Assembly (NCBI GenBank): GCA_958369755.1
Contig: CATXJC010000002.1
Location: 12,329 to 76,328, forward strand
Reading direction: 5' to 3'
Length of the DNA stretch: 64,000 bases
From: an uncultured Prevotella sp.
Lineage (GTDB): Bacteria; Bacteroidota; Bacteroidia; Bacteroidales; Bacteroidaceae
The notes beneath the pieces are model-generated. The model did no database searches. It was given only the letters and a program-made list of their open reading frames with translations, and was not told the DNA's origin. The position numbers were made by a program, and so were the translations under genes. This document shows, piece by piece, positions 1 through 7,505 of this stretch (the stretch's first letter is position 1; every line of letters begins with the position of its first letter).

Positions 1-57
1 ATTTCCCGAATCCACACAATTGTCACAAATCGCATAGCTATGAAACAGAAAAGAATG

Positions 58-65
58 TATCTTTG
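58..65 (+). promoter_or_regulatory. Bacteroidota -7 box upstream of the TonB-dependent receptor
   Basis: TATCTTTG followed by CAGC matches the Bacteroidota -7 consensus TAnnTTTG. It would give a leader of about 135 nt before the ATG at 209. No convincing -33 TTG lies at the standard distance. Nothing else was recognised in positions 1-208. Confidence 0.5.
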
Positions 66-208
66 CAGCATCAATCATAAAGGTTGATGTAGATATGGTC
101 TCGTCATGACTGCCAAATCGGGCTGACTCAAATGCATTACAACCAGTGACATTCATCAAAACTTGCAACCATCTACAATATTTTTCAGTTTTTCTCGTTA
201 ATAAAAGT

Positions 209-2620
209 ATGAAAAATAGATTATTGATACTCACAATATGCCTCATCGCAACCATAAAGATGATGGCGCAGGAGTTTACCCTTCACGGCAAAGTGGTAGA
301 CGAGAACAACCAGCCACTGGAGTTTGCCATCGTTTCGGTGGCTAGCCAGGGAAAGACTGCCGTTACTTCGCTCAAGGGAGACTATAGCCTCAAACTGCAT
401 TCAGCAGACAGCGTGGTAGTCAAATTCTCATATATCGGCTTCAAGACAAAAACAAAAGTGCTGAGAAGACCGCGAGGAAAACAAACCCTGCAGGTGGTAC
501 TTCGCGAAGCATCCACCACCCTCGATGAGGTTAATATCAAGGGAGAGAAAATACAGTCGGACCAGATACAGGAACTGAAGACTAAGGACATGAAGATGAC
601 GCCATCTGCCAACGGAAATGGGGTGGAAAGTCTGGTTCAGCAACAGGCTGGCGTGAGTACCCATAACGAACTCTCTTCGCAATACAATGTGCGTGGCGGT
701 GCCTTCGATGAGAACTCCGTATACATCAACAACGTAGAAGTATTCCGCCCATTCCTGGTTCGCAGCGGACAGCAGGAAGGCCTCTCCGTCATCAACCCTT
801 ATATGGTAGATAAAATCGGTTTCTCAACCGGAGGATATGCTGCCAAATACGGAGACAAGATGAGTTCGGCTCTCGACATCACCTACAAAACCCTGAAAGC
901 AAAAAGCAAGAAGCCGGTGGTCGAAGGCAGTCTGGCTGCCAGTCTGCTGGGTGCTGACGCATACATCGGTCTGGGAACCCAGAAACTTTCATGGCTCAAC
1001 AGCGTGCGCTACAAAACCACCTCTTACCTGCTCGGTTCGATGGAAACCAAAGGCGAATACAAGCCAAACTATCTGGACTATCAGACCTATCTGAGTTACC
1101 AGCCCAACAAACGCTGGAAGCTTGACTTCATAGGCTACATCTCTGATAATCACTACAATTTCGAACCGGAAGACCGAGAAACGAAGTTCGGAACAATGGA
1201 AAACGTAAAGAGCTTCAGAGTATATTTTGACGGTCAGGAGAAAGACCGCTTCCTCACCTACTTCGGTACACTCGGCATTACCCGCCAGTTTACCGCCAAC
1301 ACCAGTCTCTCGCTTCTGGGCAGTGCTTTCTATACCAAGGAACAGGAGAAATATGACATTCAGGGGCAATATTGGCTCGATGAGACCGAAACCTCAGAAA
1401 ACCTGGGTGTAGGTACCTATTTCGAACATGCCCGAAACTATCTTACGGCTCGCGTGATGAGTGCCAAACTGATGCTCAAGCACAAGGTGAAGAAACATCA
1501 GATGGAGGCCGCAGTAAGTCTGAAGCGTGAACATATCGAGGAGAATTCAGTAGAATATGAGATGCGCGATTCCGCAGGATACAGTATTCCTCACAATGGC
1601 AAAGACCTCTATATGGTTTATTCACTGAAGGCTCGCAACGAACTGAATGCCAACCGAATGGAAGCTTACATCCAGGACACCTACCGTTTTTCGGGAGGAA
1701 CAGCCGACAGTACCGGTAAGGGACAGACACATTACACCCTGAACTATGGTATCAGAATGAGTCATTGGAATTTCAACAGAGAAACCATCGTGAGTCCTCG
1801 TCTGTCGCTCGCCATCATACCAGCCAACCATGAGAATACAACTCTCCGTTTTGCGGCAGGTCTGTATTATCAGGCTCCATTCTTCAAGGAATTGAGAGAT
1901 ACATCTACGGTGAACGGCATAACCATCGCATCGCTGAACAAGAAAATCAAGAGCCAGCGAAGCATCCACTTCATCGCCGGCTACGACTATAGGTTCAAGC
2001 TAGGAGACCAACGCTATAAATTCTCTGCCGAAGCCTATTACAAGGCTTTGAGTAATCTGGTTCCTTATTCGGTTAGTAACGTGAAGGTAGTTTATTACGG
2101 ACAGAACGAATGCAGCGGTCATGCGGCAGGACTCGACTTCAAACTCTACGGAGAATTTGTTCCGGGTACCGATTCCTGGCTCAGTCTTTCGCTCATGGAT
2201 ACAAAGATGAAACTGGGTGGCAAGAGCATTCCTTTGCCTACCGACCAGCGTTATGCGGTAAACCTCTTCTTCACCGATTATTTCCCGGGCAGCAAGAAAT
2301 GGCGCATGTCTTTGAAACTCGCCTTTGCCGATGGTCTTCCTTTTGCAGCACCCCACAGAGAGCTGGAGACCAACAGTTTCCGTGCCACCGCCTATCGCCG
2401 TGCTGATATCGGTATGAGCTATCAGCTGCTCGACAACAGCCGCCGGGAGAAGAAGACCTTCCTGAAGAATGTGATGTTGGGGGTAGATTGTCTCAACCTC
2501 TTCGGCATAGACAACGTAAACAGCTATTACTGGGTGACAGATGTAACCAGTCAGCAATACGCCGTACCTAATTATCTTACCGGCAGACAGCTCAATGCCC
2601 GCATTCTTTTGGAATTTTAG
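209..2620 (+). CDS. TonB-dependent receptor with carboxypeptidase-like regulatory N-domain
   Basis: An 803-aa outer-membrane receptor. The ATG at 209 is chosen over a GTG at 146 because a good signal peptide begins there (basic start, hydrophobic run, cleavage near the MMAQ/EF junction). Residues about 22-110 form a CarboxypepD_reg-like beta-sandwich. Residues about 115-230 are the plug, with the typical QYNVRGGAFDENSVYINN pattern. The rest alternates hydrophobic and aromatic strands as in a 22-strand barrel and ends in Phe, the usual outer-membrane insertion signal. No SusD-like lipoprotein follows; the next gene is metabolic and lies beyond a terminator, so this is not a standard SusC/SusD pair. 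The substrate cannot be told from sequence. Confidence 0.9.
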   Translation: MKNRLLILTICLIATIKMMAQEFTLHGKVVDENNQPLEFAIVSVASQGKTAVTSLKGDYSLKLHSADSVVVKFSYIGFKTKTKVLRRPRGKQTLQVVLREASTTLDEVNIKGEKIQSDQIQELKTKDMKMTPSANGNGVESLVQQQAGVSTHNELSSQYNVRGGAFDENSVYINNVEVFRPFLVRSGQQEGLSVINPYMVDKIGFSTGGYAAKYGDKMSSALDITYKTLKAKSKKPVVEGSLAASLLGADAYIGLGTQKLSWLNSVRYKTTSYLLGSMETKGEYKPNYLDYQTYLSYQPNKRWKLDFIGYISDNHYNFEPEDRETKFGTMENVKSFRVYFDGQEKDRFLTYFGTLGITRQFTANTSLSLLGSAFYTKEQEKYDIQGQYWLDETETSENLGVGTYFEHARNYLTARVMSAKLMLKHKVKKHQMEAAVSLKREHIEENSVEYEMRDSAGYSIPHNGKDLYMVYSLKARNELNANRMEAYIQDTYRFSGGTADSTGKGQTHYTLNYGIRMSHWNFNRETIVSPRLSLAIIPANHENTTLRFAAGLYYQAPFFKELRDTSTVNGITIASLNKKIKSQRSIHFIAGYDYRFKLGDQRYKFSAEAYYKALSNLVPYSVSNVKVVYYGQNECSGHAAGLDFKLYGEFVPGTDSWLSLSLMDTKMKLGGKSIPLPTDQRYAVNLFFTDYFPGSKKWRMSLKLAFADGLPFAAPHRELETNSFRATAYRRADIGMSYQLLDNSRREKKTFLKNVMLGVDCLNLFGIDNVNSYYWVTDVTSQQYAVPNYLTGRQLNARILLEF

Positions 2621-2661
2621 GACCAAATAATAGTGATTTTTCACATTATTCTAAATATTTA

Positions 2662-2693
2662 ACCGTAGATAGTTCGCTATCTGCGGTTTTTTT
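2662..2693 (+). terminator. Rho-independent terminator after the TonB receptor
   Basis: An 11-bp stem (ACCGTAGATAG with CTATCTGCGGT, one G-T pair) closed by a TTCG tetraloop and followed by seven T. It lies 42 bp after the receptor stop. Confidence 0.9.
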
Positions 2694-2695
2694 CG

Positions 2696-2703
2696 TATCT
2701 TTG
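2696..2703 (+). promoter_or_regulatory. -7 box for the methylmalonyl-CoA decarboxylase operon
   Basis: TATCTTTG sits immediately after the upstream terminator and 95 bp before the carboxyltransferase ATG. The -33 element is weak. Confidence 0.5.
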
Positions 2704-2797
2704 CGCCCGAATTATGCGATGACGGTTCGTCCGCTCATTCCATGGATTCAGGAAACCATTCTATAAAGAATAAAGAAATAATACATAATAATCAATT

Positions 2798-4363
2798 ATG
2801 AGCAAACAAGTAGAAAAGATTAAGGAGCTGATCGCTAAGCGCGAACAGGCTCGTCTTGGCGGTGGCGAGAAGGCCATCGAGAAGCAGCATGCACGTGGCA
2901 AATATACCGCTCGTGAGCGTATCGAAATGTTGGTAGATGCCGGCAGTTTCGAGGAGTATGATATGTTCAAGTTGCATCGTTGCACTAACTTTGGCATGGA
3001 GAAGAAGCAGTACCTCGGTGATGGTGTTGTAGCTGGTAGCGCTACTATAGCCGGCCGTCTGGTTTACGTATATGCTCAGGACTTCACCGTAAATGGTGGT
3101 TCACTCTCTGAGACTATGGCACAGAAGATCTGCAAGGTAATGGATATGGCTATGACTATGGGTGCACCTGTTATCTGCATGAACGACTCTGGTGGTGCCC
3201 GTATTCAGGAAGGTATCTGCGCCCTCGCTGGTTATGGTGAGATTTTCGAGCGCAACATCCTCGCTTCTGGTGTCATCCCACAGATTTCTGCCATCATGGG
3301 CCCTTGCGCAGGTGGTGCCGTTTACTCTCCAGCTCTGACCGACTTCATCATCATGAAGGAGCAGACTTCTTACATGTTCCTGACCGGTCCTAAGGTTGTC
3401 AAGACCGTAACTGGTGAGGACATCGATGCAGAGCACCTTGGTGGTGCATCTGTTCACGCAACCAAGAGTGGTGTTACCCACTTCGCTGCTAAGACTGAGG
3501 AAGAGGCTATCGAGATGATCAAGAGCCTGCTCTCTTACATCCCTAGCAACAATACAGAAGAAGCTCCACGCGTAGAGTGCACAGACCCTATCGACCGCAT
3601 GGACGATACTCTGAACGAGATTATCCCTGAGGATCCAAACCAGGCATACGATATGTATAAGGTGATTGGTGCCGTAACCGATAACGGAGAGTTCTTCGAG
3701 GTTCAGCCTAAGTTCGCCAAGAACATCATCACAGGTTTCGCCCGCTTTAATGGTCAGAGCGTTGGTATCGTAGCCAACCAGCCAGCAGCTTACGCAGGCG
3801 TACTCGATGTAAACGCTAGCCGCAAGGCAGCCCGCTTCGTCCGTTTCTGCGATGCCTTCAATATTCCTATCGTTTCTCTGGTTGACGTACCAGGATTCTT
3901 GCCAGGTACAGGTCAGGAGTACAACGCTGTCATCCTCCACGGTGCACAGTTGCTCTACGCTTACGGCGAGGCTACCGTGCCAAAGATCACTATCACATTG
4001 CGTAAGAGCTATGGTGGTAGCCACATCGTGATGGGTTGCAAGCAGTTGCGTGCTGACTTGAACTTCGCTTGGCCATCTTCAGAGATTGCCGTAATGGGTG
4101 CCAGCGGTGCCGTTGCCGTTCTCTGTGGTAAGGAAGCTAAGGCTAAGAAGGAAGCTGGCGAGGATGTAAAGGCATTCCTGGCTGAGAAGGAGCAGGAGTA
4201 TACTGACAAGTTTGCTAATCCATATCAGGCAGCTCAGTATGGTTACATCGATGATGTCATCGAGCCACGTAACACCCGTTTCCGCATCTGCCGTGGTTTG
4301 GCTCAGCTCGCTACCAAGCGTCAGAGCTTACCAGCTAAGAAGCATGGCTGTATGCCAATGTAA
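2798..4363 (+). CDS. mmdA: Biotin-dependent acyl-CoA carboxyltransferase (methylmalonyl-CoA decarboxylase alpha / propionyl-CoA carboxylase beta)
   Basis: A 521-aa protein of normal length for the MmdA/PccB family. It has two crotonase-like halves. The glycine-rich acyl-CoA and oxyanion-hole segments are visible: NDSGGARIQEG and GPCAGGAVYSPA in the N-half, VDVPGFLPGTGQE and MGASGAVAVLCG in the C-half. It transfers the carboxyl group between methylmalonyl-CoA and the biotin of the carrier protein. In succinate-propionate fermenters this is the last decarboxylation step. The next two genes (a 49-aa small subunit and a biotin carrier) complete a soluble MmdA-E-C-like set. A PccB role cannot be excluded, because no biotin carboxylase or membrane beta subunit is nearby. 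Confidence 0.9.
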   Translation: MSKQVEKIKELIAKREQARLGGGEKAIEKQHARGKYTARERIEMLVDAGSFEEYDMFKLHRCTNFGMEKKQYLGDGVVAGSATIAGRLVYVYAQDFTVNGGSLSETMAQKICKVMDMAMTMGAPVICMNDSGGARIQEGICALAGYGEIFERNILASGVIPQISAIMGPCAGGAVYSPALTDFIIMKEQTSYMFLTGPKVVKTVTGEDIDAEHLGGASVHATKSGVTHFAAKTEEEAIEMIKSLLSYIPSNNTEEAPRVECTDPIDRMDDTLNEIIPEDPNQAYDMYKVIGAVTDNGEFFEVQPKFAKNIITGFARFNGQSVGIVANQPAAYAGVLDVNASRKAARFVRFCDAFNIPIVSLVDVPGFLPGTGQEYNAVILHGAQLLYAYGEATVPKITITLRKSYGGSHIVMGCKQLRADLNFAWPSSEIAVMGASGAVAVLCGKEAKAKKEAGEDVKAFLAEKEQEYTDKFANPYQAAQYGYIDDVIEPRNTRFRICRGLAQLATKRQSLPAKKHGCMPM

Positions 4364-4370
4364 TATAGAA

Positions 4371-4469
4371 ATGCTGAATGTTGAGTGTAGAATGTTGAGT
4401 TATATACAGACTCAACATAACAGAAGGGCGCAAGCCTAATTCAACACTCAACAATCAACACTCAAAATT
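4371..4469. repeat. Intercistronic TTGAGTGT/AATGTTGA repeat pair
   Basis: The gap between mmdA and the small subunit contains repeats of the type GAATGTTGAGTGTAG on the left and the inverse form (TTCAACACTCAACA) on the right. The two arms can fold back on each other. Related repeats separate cysD, cysN and cysH at 27.2 and 28.6 kb. Confidence 0.6.
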
Positions 4470-4482
4470 AAAGTAAAAACGA

Positions 4483-4632
4483 ATGGATAAGAATATTTAT
4501 GCTGCAATTGCCATGGCACTCTATGAGTATCAGGGCAATAACGTACACGACAAGGAGCCTGGCATCATCACTATCAAGCCACGTCAGACGATGTGGAACG
4601 CCAAGTTCTTGAGTTTAACAGCTAAACCATAA
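4483..4632 (+). CDS. Small subunit of methylmalonyl-CoA/oxaloacetate decarboxylase (MmdE/OadG C-terminal-like), 49 aa
   Basis: An ATG at 4483 opens a 49-codon frame ending in TAA at 4632. It sits between the carboxyltransferase and the biotin carrier with a 10-bp gap to the latter. The segment IYAAIAMALYEYQ, an HD-x-E motif, an ITIKP strand and a tryptophan in WNAKF match the conserved C-terminal tail of OadG/MmdD proteins. The short stand-alone version corresponds to the epsilon subunit (about 55 aa) of Veillonella methylmalonyl-CoA decarboxylase, which stabilises the complex. There is no membrane helix. It is easily missed because of its size. The assignment rests on family memory and gene order. 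Confidence 0.8.
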   Translation: MDKNIYAAIAMALYEYQGNNVHDKEPGIITIKPRQTMWNAKFLSLTAKP

Positions 4633-4642
4633 TGTAATAGAA

Positions 4643-5068
4643 ATGAAAGAGTTTAAATATACAATTGACGGAAAAGAATACAAGGTTCAGATTGACGCTG
4701 TTGAGGGTAACATCGCAAGCGTGAACGTGAATGGCGAAGCTTACAAGGTTGAGATGGAACAGGAGGCTGAGCCAGAGAAGAAGAAGGTTGTGCTTGGTCA
4801 GCCAGCTGCTGCATCTGATGATGCTGAGGCTACTCCAGCTGCCAACGTAAATACAGCCAATGCTGTAAAGGCTCCTCTCCCTGGTACTATCACCAGCATC
4901 GAGGTAGCTGTTGGTCAGGAGGTAAAGGCAGGTGATACTGTTGTCGTTCTCGAGGCTATGAAGATGCAGAACAACATCGAGGCTGAGAAGGATGGTAAGG
5001 TTACTGCTATCTGCGTTAAGCCTGGTCAGGCTGTGCTCGAAGAGGATGCACTCGTGGTTATCGAGTAA
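4643..5068 (+). CDS. Biotin carboxyl carrier subunit (biotin/lipoyl attachment domain)
   Basis: A 141-aa carrier. Residues 1-50 form a small beta domain, residues about 51-75 an Ala/Pro/Asp flexible linker, and residues 76-141 a biotinyl domain. The biotinylation motif is E-A-M-K-M with the target lysine at 107. It accepts the carboxyl group from MmdA. In Na+-pumping complexes it would pass this to the membrane beta subunit, but no such gene follows: a strong terminator and the convergent PstS-like gene come next. Confidence 0.92.
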   Translation: MKEFKYTIDGKEYKVQIDAVEGNIASVNVNGEAYKVEMEQEAEPEKKKVVLGQPAAASDDAEATPAANVNTANAVKAPLPGTITSIEVAVGQEVKAGDTVVVLEAMKMQNNIEAEKDGKVTAICVKPGQAVLEEDALVVIE

Positions 5069-5144
5069 ATCAAGAATTTGAGAATTAGAGAATTATACTT
5101 CCAGATTCGGGATTATAATTCGGAAATTCATATAAAGAATATCA

Positions 5145-5178
5145 AAGGTCGCAAGCTATGATTGCTTGCGACCTTTTT
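5145..5178. terminator. Bidirectional terminator between the biotin carrier and the PstS-like gene
   Basis: A perfect 12-bp stem (AAGGTCGCAAGC with GCTTGCGACCTT), a 7-nt loop and a T run on the plus strand. The PstS-like stop codon abuts it, so it can serve both converging transcripts. Confidence 0.88.
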
Positions 5179-6069
5179 CTATATATGTACAAATCCCGCA
5201 GGACCATTCAGTCTCTGTCCTTTGGTTCTCACATATTTCAGGAACTCAACCACCACAGGGTTTTTGGGTTTACCGGCAGTTACGAGATAGAGATACCGGG
5301 CTGGCGGTGCAGGATATTTTCCTTTGGCTATGGCATCCATCAGTTCATCCAGCGTATCATAGAATTTCTCATCTGCATCCAGTTTTCCATTCCCATTTAC
5401 GTCTATCGGAACAATGGCGATACCCTTCGTAGGCTTATGCGTCTTGTCGTTGTAGGCGTAACCGATGTTGTTGAATCCGATGCCGTTCACGTCCTTCTGC
5501 AGAGTCTCGGCAATGCCCGGATCTCCAAAGACTCCCGTTCCCTTCAGGTCTTCCTGCTTCTTTCCCAGAAACGCAGCCCAGGTCTCGGCAGCACCACAGG
5601 CATCGCTTCGGGTGTAGACATTCAGCCGGGTCTTTCCCTCCCAAATCGCCGTAGCCTGCTTCTGGCTCAATCCCGTCTTCAACAATTCCCGATATACCGG
5701 ATTGCTGGCGTTGATGGTTGCCACTACCGCATCTTTTGCCACAGCATACGCCAGGGCACCTTTCTCCTTCTCCTGCGGCTTCAGTTCTCGGCTCACCATC
5801 GCAATATCTACCTGGTCGGCAAGAACATCAGTAATACCCTTTCCGGCTCCACCAGTCGAGATATCGATATCCACTTCGGGGTGAAGACGATGAAACTCAT
5901 CTGCCCACTGTATCGCCAGCGGATAAAGGGCGAAAGCACCCGACAGCGTAATGTAACCACTCAGCACCTGCTTGCCGTCAGCACTACGTTTCACCTCTCC
6001 CCTACTTCCGCAACTCGCTAACAGTAAGGAGGTTCCTACTACTAAAATTCCTATGATTTTCTTTCTCAT
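5179..6069 (-). CDS. PstS-like periplasmic anion-binding lipoprotein (probable sulfate binding)
   Basis: A 296-aa protein with a lipoprotein signal (basic start, hydrophobic core, LLLASC lipobox, Cys at 20). It is followed by a PBP_like_2/PstS-type solute-binding fold. Visible segments include SGAFALYPLAIQWADEF near the start, the anion-site glycine loop STGGAGKGITDVLA, and AMVSRELK. By family it would bind phosphate. Context argues otherwise: it is divergent from an ATPase followed by sulfur-carrier and sulfite reductase genes, and it shares the GGTATTGCCC promoter element with cysD. The matching PstC/PstA-like permeases lie behind cysDNH at 29.5 kb. Sulfate or another sulfur oxyanion is therefore the inferred ligand. 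The fold assignment is firm; the ligand is not. Confidence 0.85.
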   Translation of the reverse strand: MRKKIIGILVVGTSLLLASCGSRGEVKRSADGKQVLSGYITLSGAFALYPLAIQWADEFHRLHPEVDIDISTGGAGKGITDVLADQVDIAMVSRELKPQEKEKGALAYAVAKDAVVATINASNPVYRELLKTGLSQKQATAIWEGKTRLNVYTRSDACGAAETWAAFLGKKQEDLKGTGVFGDPGIAETLQKDVNGIGFNNIGYAYNDKTHKPTKGIAIVPIDVNGNGKLDADEKFYDTLDELMDAIAKGKYPAPPARYLYLVTAGKPKNPVVVEFLKYVRTKGQRLNGPAGFVHI

Positions 6070-6075
6070 ATCTAT

Positions 6076-6090
6076 ACCTTATTATATATA
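6076..6090 (-). promoter_or_regulatory. ACCTTATTATATATA motif in the PstS-like leader
   Basis: The reverse complement of this 15-mer lies between the promoter and the start codon of the PstS-like gene. The same 15-mer is found in the PstB leader (6260-6281) and upstream of cysD (26070-26091), where 22 bases are identical. Confidence 0.5.
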
Positions 6091-6104
6091 TTACTAACTG
6101 GCTG

Positions 6105-6135
6105 CAAAGGTATAAAGATTATGCAGATGGGGCAA
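6105..6135 (-). promoter_or_regulatory. Promoter of the PstS-like gene
   Basis: Read on the minus strand: -33 TTG inside GGTATTGCCC, 20 bp, then -7 TACCTTTG followed by CAG. The spacing and both boxes match the Bacteroidota vegetative promoter. The -33 decamer is identical to those of the PstB and cysD promoters. Confidence 0.8.
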
Positions 6136-6198
6136 TACCACAATCGTACCATTCCCATATACCACATATAGGGTATGAAATTACCCCATATAAGGTAT
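6135..6198. promoter_or_regulatory. Tandem operator array between the divergent pst-like promoters
   Basis: Two clear 18-bp palindromic sites, ATACC-N8-GGTAT at 6159-6176 and TTACC-N8-GGTAT at 6181-6198, have centres 22 bp apart (two helical turns). A third, half-conserved site (ATACC-N8-ACCAT) at 6135-6152 overlaps the -33 of the minus-strand promoter. The 6181-6198 site ends in the -33 TTG of the plus-strand promoter. The same architecture precedes cysD. A phased activator of a sulfur regulon is inferred; the protein is not in the window. Confidence 0.72.
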
Positions 6199-6228
6199 TG
6201 CCCAATAAGCAAAATCGTCGTACCTTTG
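6198..6228 (+). promoter_or_regulatory. Promoter of the PstB/sulfur-carrier/sulfite reductase cluster
   Basis: -33 TTG (6198-6200) in GGTATTGCCC, a 20-bp spacer, -7 TACCTTTG (6221-6228) and then CA. Transcription would start near 6235 and give a leader of about 80 nt that contains the ACCTTATTATATATA motif. Confidence 0.82.
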
Positions 6229-6259
6229 CAAACGAAAATAAGAAGTATAAACGCTGAGG

Positions 6260-6281
6260 ATTACACCTTATTATATATAGG
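6260..6281 (+). promoter_or_regulatory. 22-bp motif in the PstB leader, identical to one upstream of cysD
   Basis: The stretch contains ACCTTATTATATATA and is identical over 22 bases to 26070-26091. Here it lies downstream of the predicted start site; at cysD it lies upstream of the promoter. An untranslated-RNA role alone therefore would not explain both copies. Confidence 0.6.
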
Positions 6282-6314
6282 GAGTATGAATCTTAAAATA
6301 TAGGAGATTTAGAT

Positions 6315-7097
6315 ATGACTACAAAGTTTGTTCACAACAATCATGCACAGCTCGACACCAAGAACTTGAATGTATATATCAATGGTGCACAAATCTTGAA
6401 AGATGTAAATGTAAGTATTCCTAAGGGAAAGATTACTTGCATCATCGGTCCTTCCGGATGCGGCAAGTCTACGCTTCTCCGTACCTTCAACCGATTGAAC
6501 GACCGCGTGGAAGGTTTGAAGATGAATGGAGAGGTGAATCTCGGAGACAATAACATCCTCGAGGCAAGCAGCAGCAAACTCTCTGAAGTGCGCCGCAACA
6601 TCGGTCTTGTTCCTCAGCGTCCATGCCCTCTCCCTATGAGCATCTACGACAATGTGGCTTATGGTTGCCGCATCCATGGCATCCGCAACAAGAAGAAACT
6701 GGACAGCATCGTAGAGCATTATCTCAAGGCAGTAGGTCTCTGGGAGGAAGTGAAGGATAGACTGAAGAATCCGGCTTCAAAGTTGAGCGGCGGTCAGCAG
6801 CAGCGCCTCTGCCTGGCACGCAGCCTTGCCGTAGAGCCAAGTTATCTGCTTGCAGATGAGAGTACTTCCGCCCTCGACCCTATCAGCAGCAAGAAGGTGG
6901 AGCAGCTCTTCACCGAACTGAAGAAGGATTACAGCATCGTGATGGTAACCCACACCCTTCGCCAGGCTCTCCGTATCGCCGACCACGTCATCTTCATGTA
7001 TCTGGGTGAGGTGATTGAAGAAGGAAGCGCTGAGGAAGTGTTCCATCATCCAAAGCACGAACTGACACAGGAATATCTCAACGGCGCTTTCAGCTAA
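6315..7097 (+). CDS. pstB: PstB-family ABC transporter ATP-binding protein (probable sulfate importer ATPase)
   Basis: A 260-aa ATPase of normal length. Walker A is GPSGCGKS at 45-52, the signature LSGGQQQR is near residue 157, Walker B ends ADES and is followed by TSALDPIS, and a switch His lies in MVTHTLRQA. The order and the SALDP segment are typical of PstB. It should pair with the PstC/PstA-like permeases at 29466-31197, since no other permease genes are present in the window. It is the first gene of the sulfur cluster and is driven by the GGTATTGCCC promoter. Substrate by family: phosphate. Substrate by context: sulfate. The second is an inference. Confidence 0.88.
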   Translation: MTTKFVHNNHAQLDTKNLNVYINGAQILKDVNVSIPKGKITCIIGPSGCGKSTLLRTFNRLNDRVEGLKMNGEVNLGDNNILEASSSKLSEVRRNIGLVPQRPCPLPMSIYDNVAYGCRIHGIRNKKKLDSIVEHYLKAVGLWEEVKDRLKNPASKLSGGQQQRLCLARSLAVEPSYLLADESTSALDPISSKKVEQLFTELKKDYSIVMVTHTLRQALRIADHVIFMYLGEVIEEGSAEEVFHHPKHELTQEYLNGAFS

Positions 7098-7150
7098 GGA
7101 GACGGGGCATACAGTTAAAATGAATATAACAACATAAAATTGATAAGAAT

Positions 7151-7363
7151 ATGGCACAGATTATTGTAAACGACGAAAAGCAGGAAGTATCTCTTCCTTT
7201 GACATTGGCAGAACTCATTAAAATCAACAAGGTGTTCCAGCCAGAGATGGTAACTATCCAGGTGAACGAGGACTTTGCTGAGAAAGAAGACTATGAGAAG
7301 ATTCAGCTCAAGGACGGCGACCATGTAGATTTCCTCTACTTCATGGGAGGAGGCGCCTGCTAA
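7151..7363 (+). CDS. ThiS-like sulfur carrier protein (HcyS-like) with C-terminal extension beyond Gly-Gly
   Basis: A 70-aa beta-grasp ubiquitin-like protein. ThiS and MoaD normally end in Gly-Gly, which is adenylated and converted to a thiocarboxylate. This one ends M-G-G-G-A-C, with Ala69-Cys70 after the glycines, so it must be trimmed before activation. The MoeB/ThiF-like enzyme (7506) and a JAMM peptidase (8358) follow directly. This matches HcyS/HcyF/HcyD of Wolinella, where the peptidase removes a C-terminal residue and the thiocarboxylate supplies sulfur for homocysteine. QbsE/QbsD is a parallel case. A role in thiamine synthesis is less likely, as no thiamine genes and no TPP riboswitch are seen here. 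Confidence 0.88.
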   Translation: MAQIIVNDEKQEVSLPLTLAELIKINKVFQPEMVTIQVNEDFAEKEDYEKIQLKDGDHVDFLYFMGGGAC

Positions 7364-7505
7364 AAAAGTAAACAAGTAGTACAATAAAAGGCTTATTAGG
7401 CAGTTCTTATATATAAGATTACGTCGGTCGTTGATGTACGTTTTTTGTATCGTTGACGCATTTAATAAGTTACAGTATTCATCCATAAAAGAAATCAGAA
7501 ACAAG

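Noticed and set aside
209..2620. SusC of a polysaccharide utilisation locus
   Set aside because: No SusD-like lipoprotein, glycosidase or regulator follows, and the protein is shorter than usual SusC proteins. It is called a general TonB-dependent receptor.
7098..7150. Possible TPP riboswitch before the ThiS-like gene
   Set aside because: The gap is 53 bp and has none of the conserved THI-box words. The gene context is sulfur assimilation.
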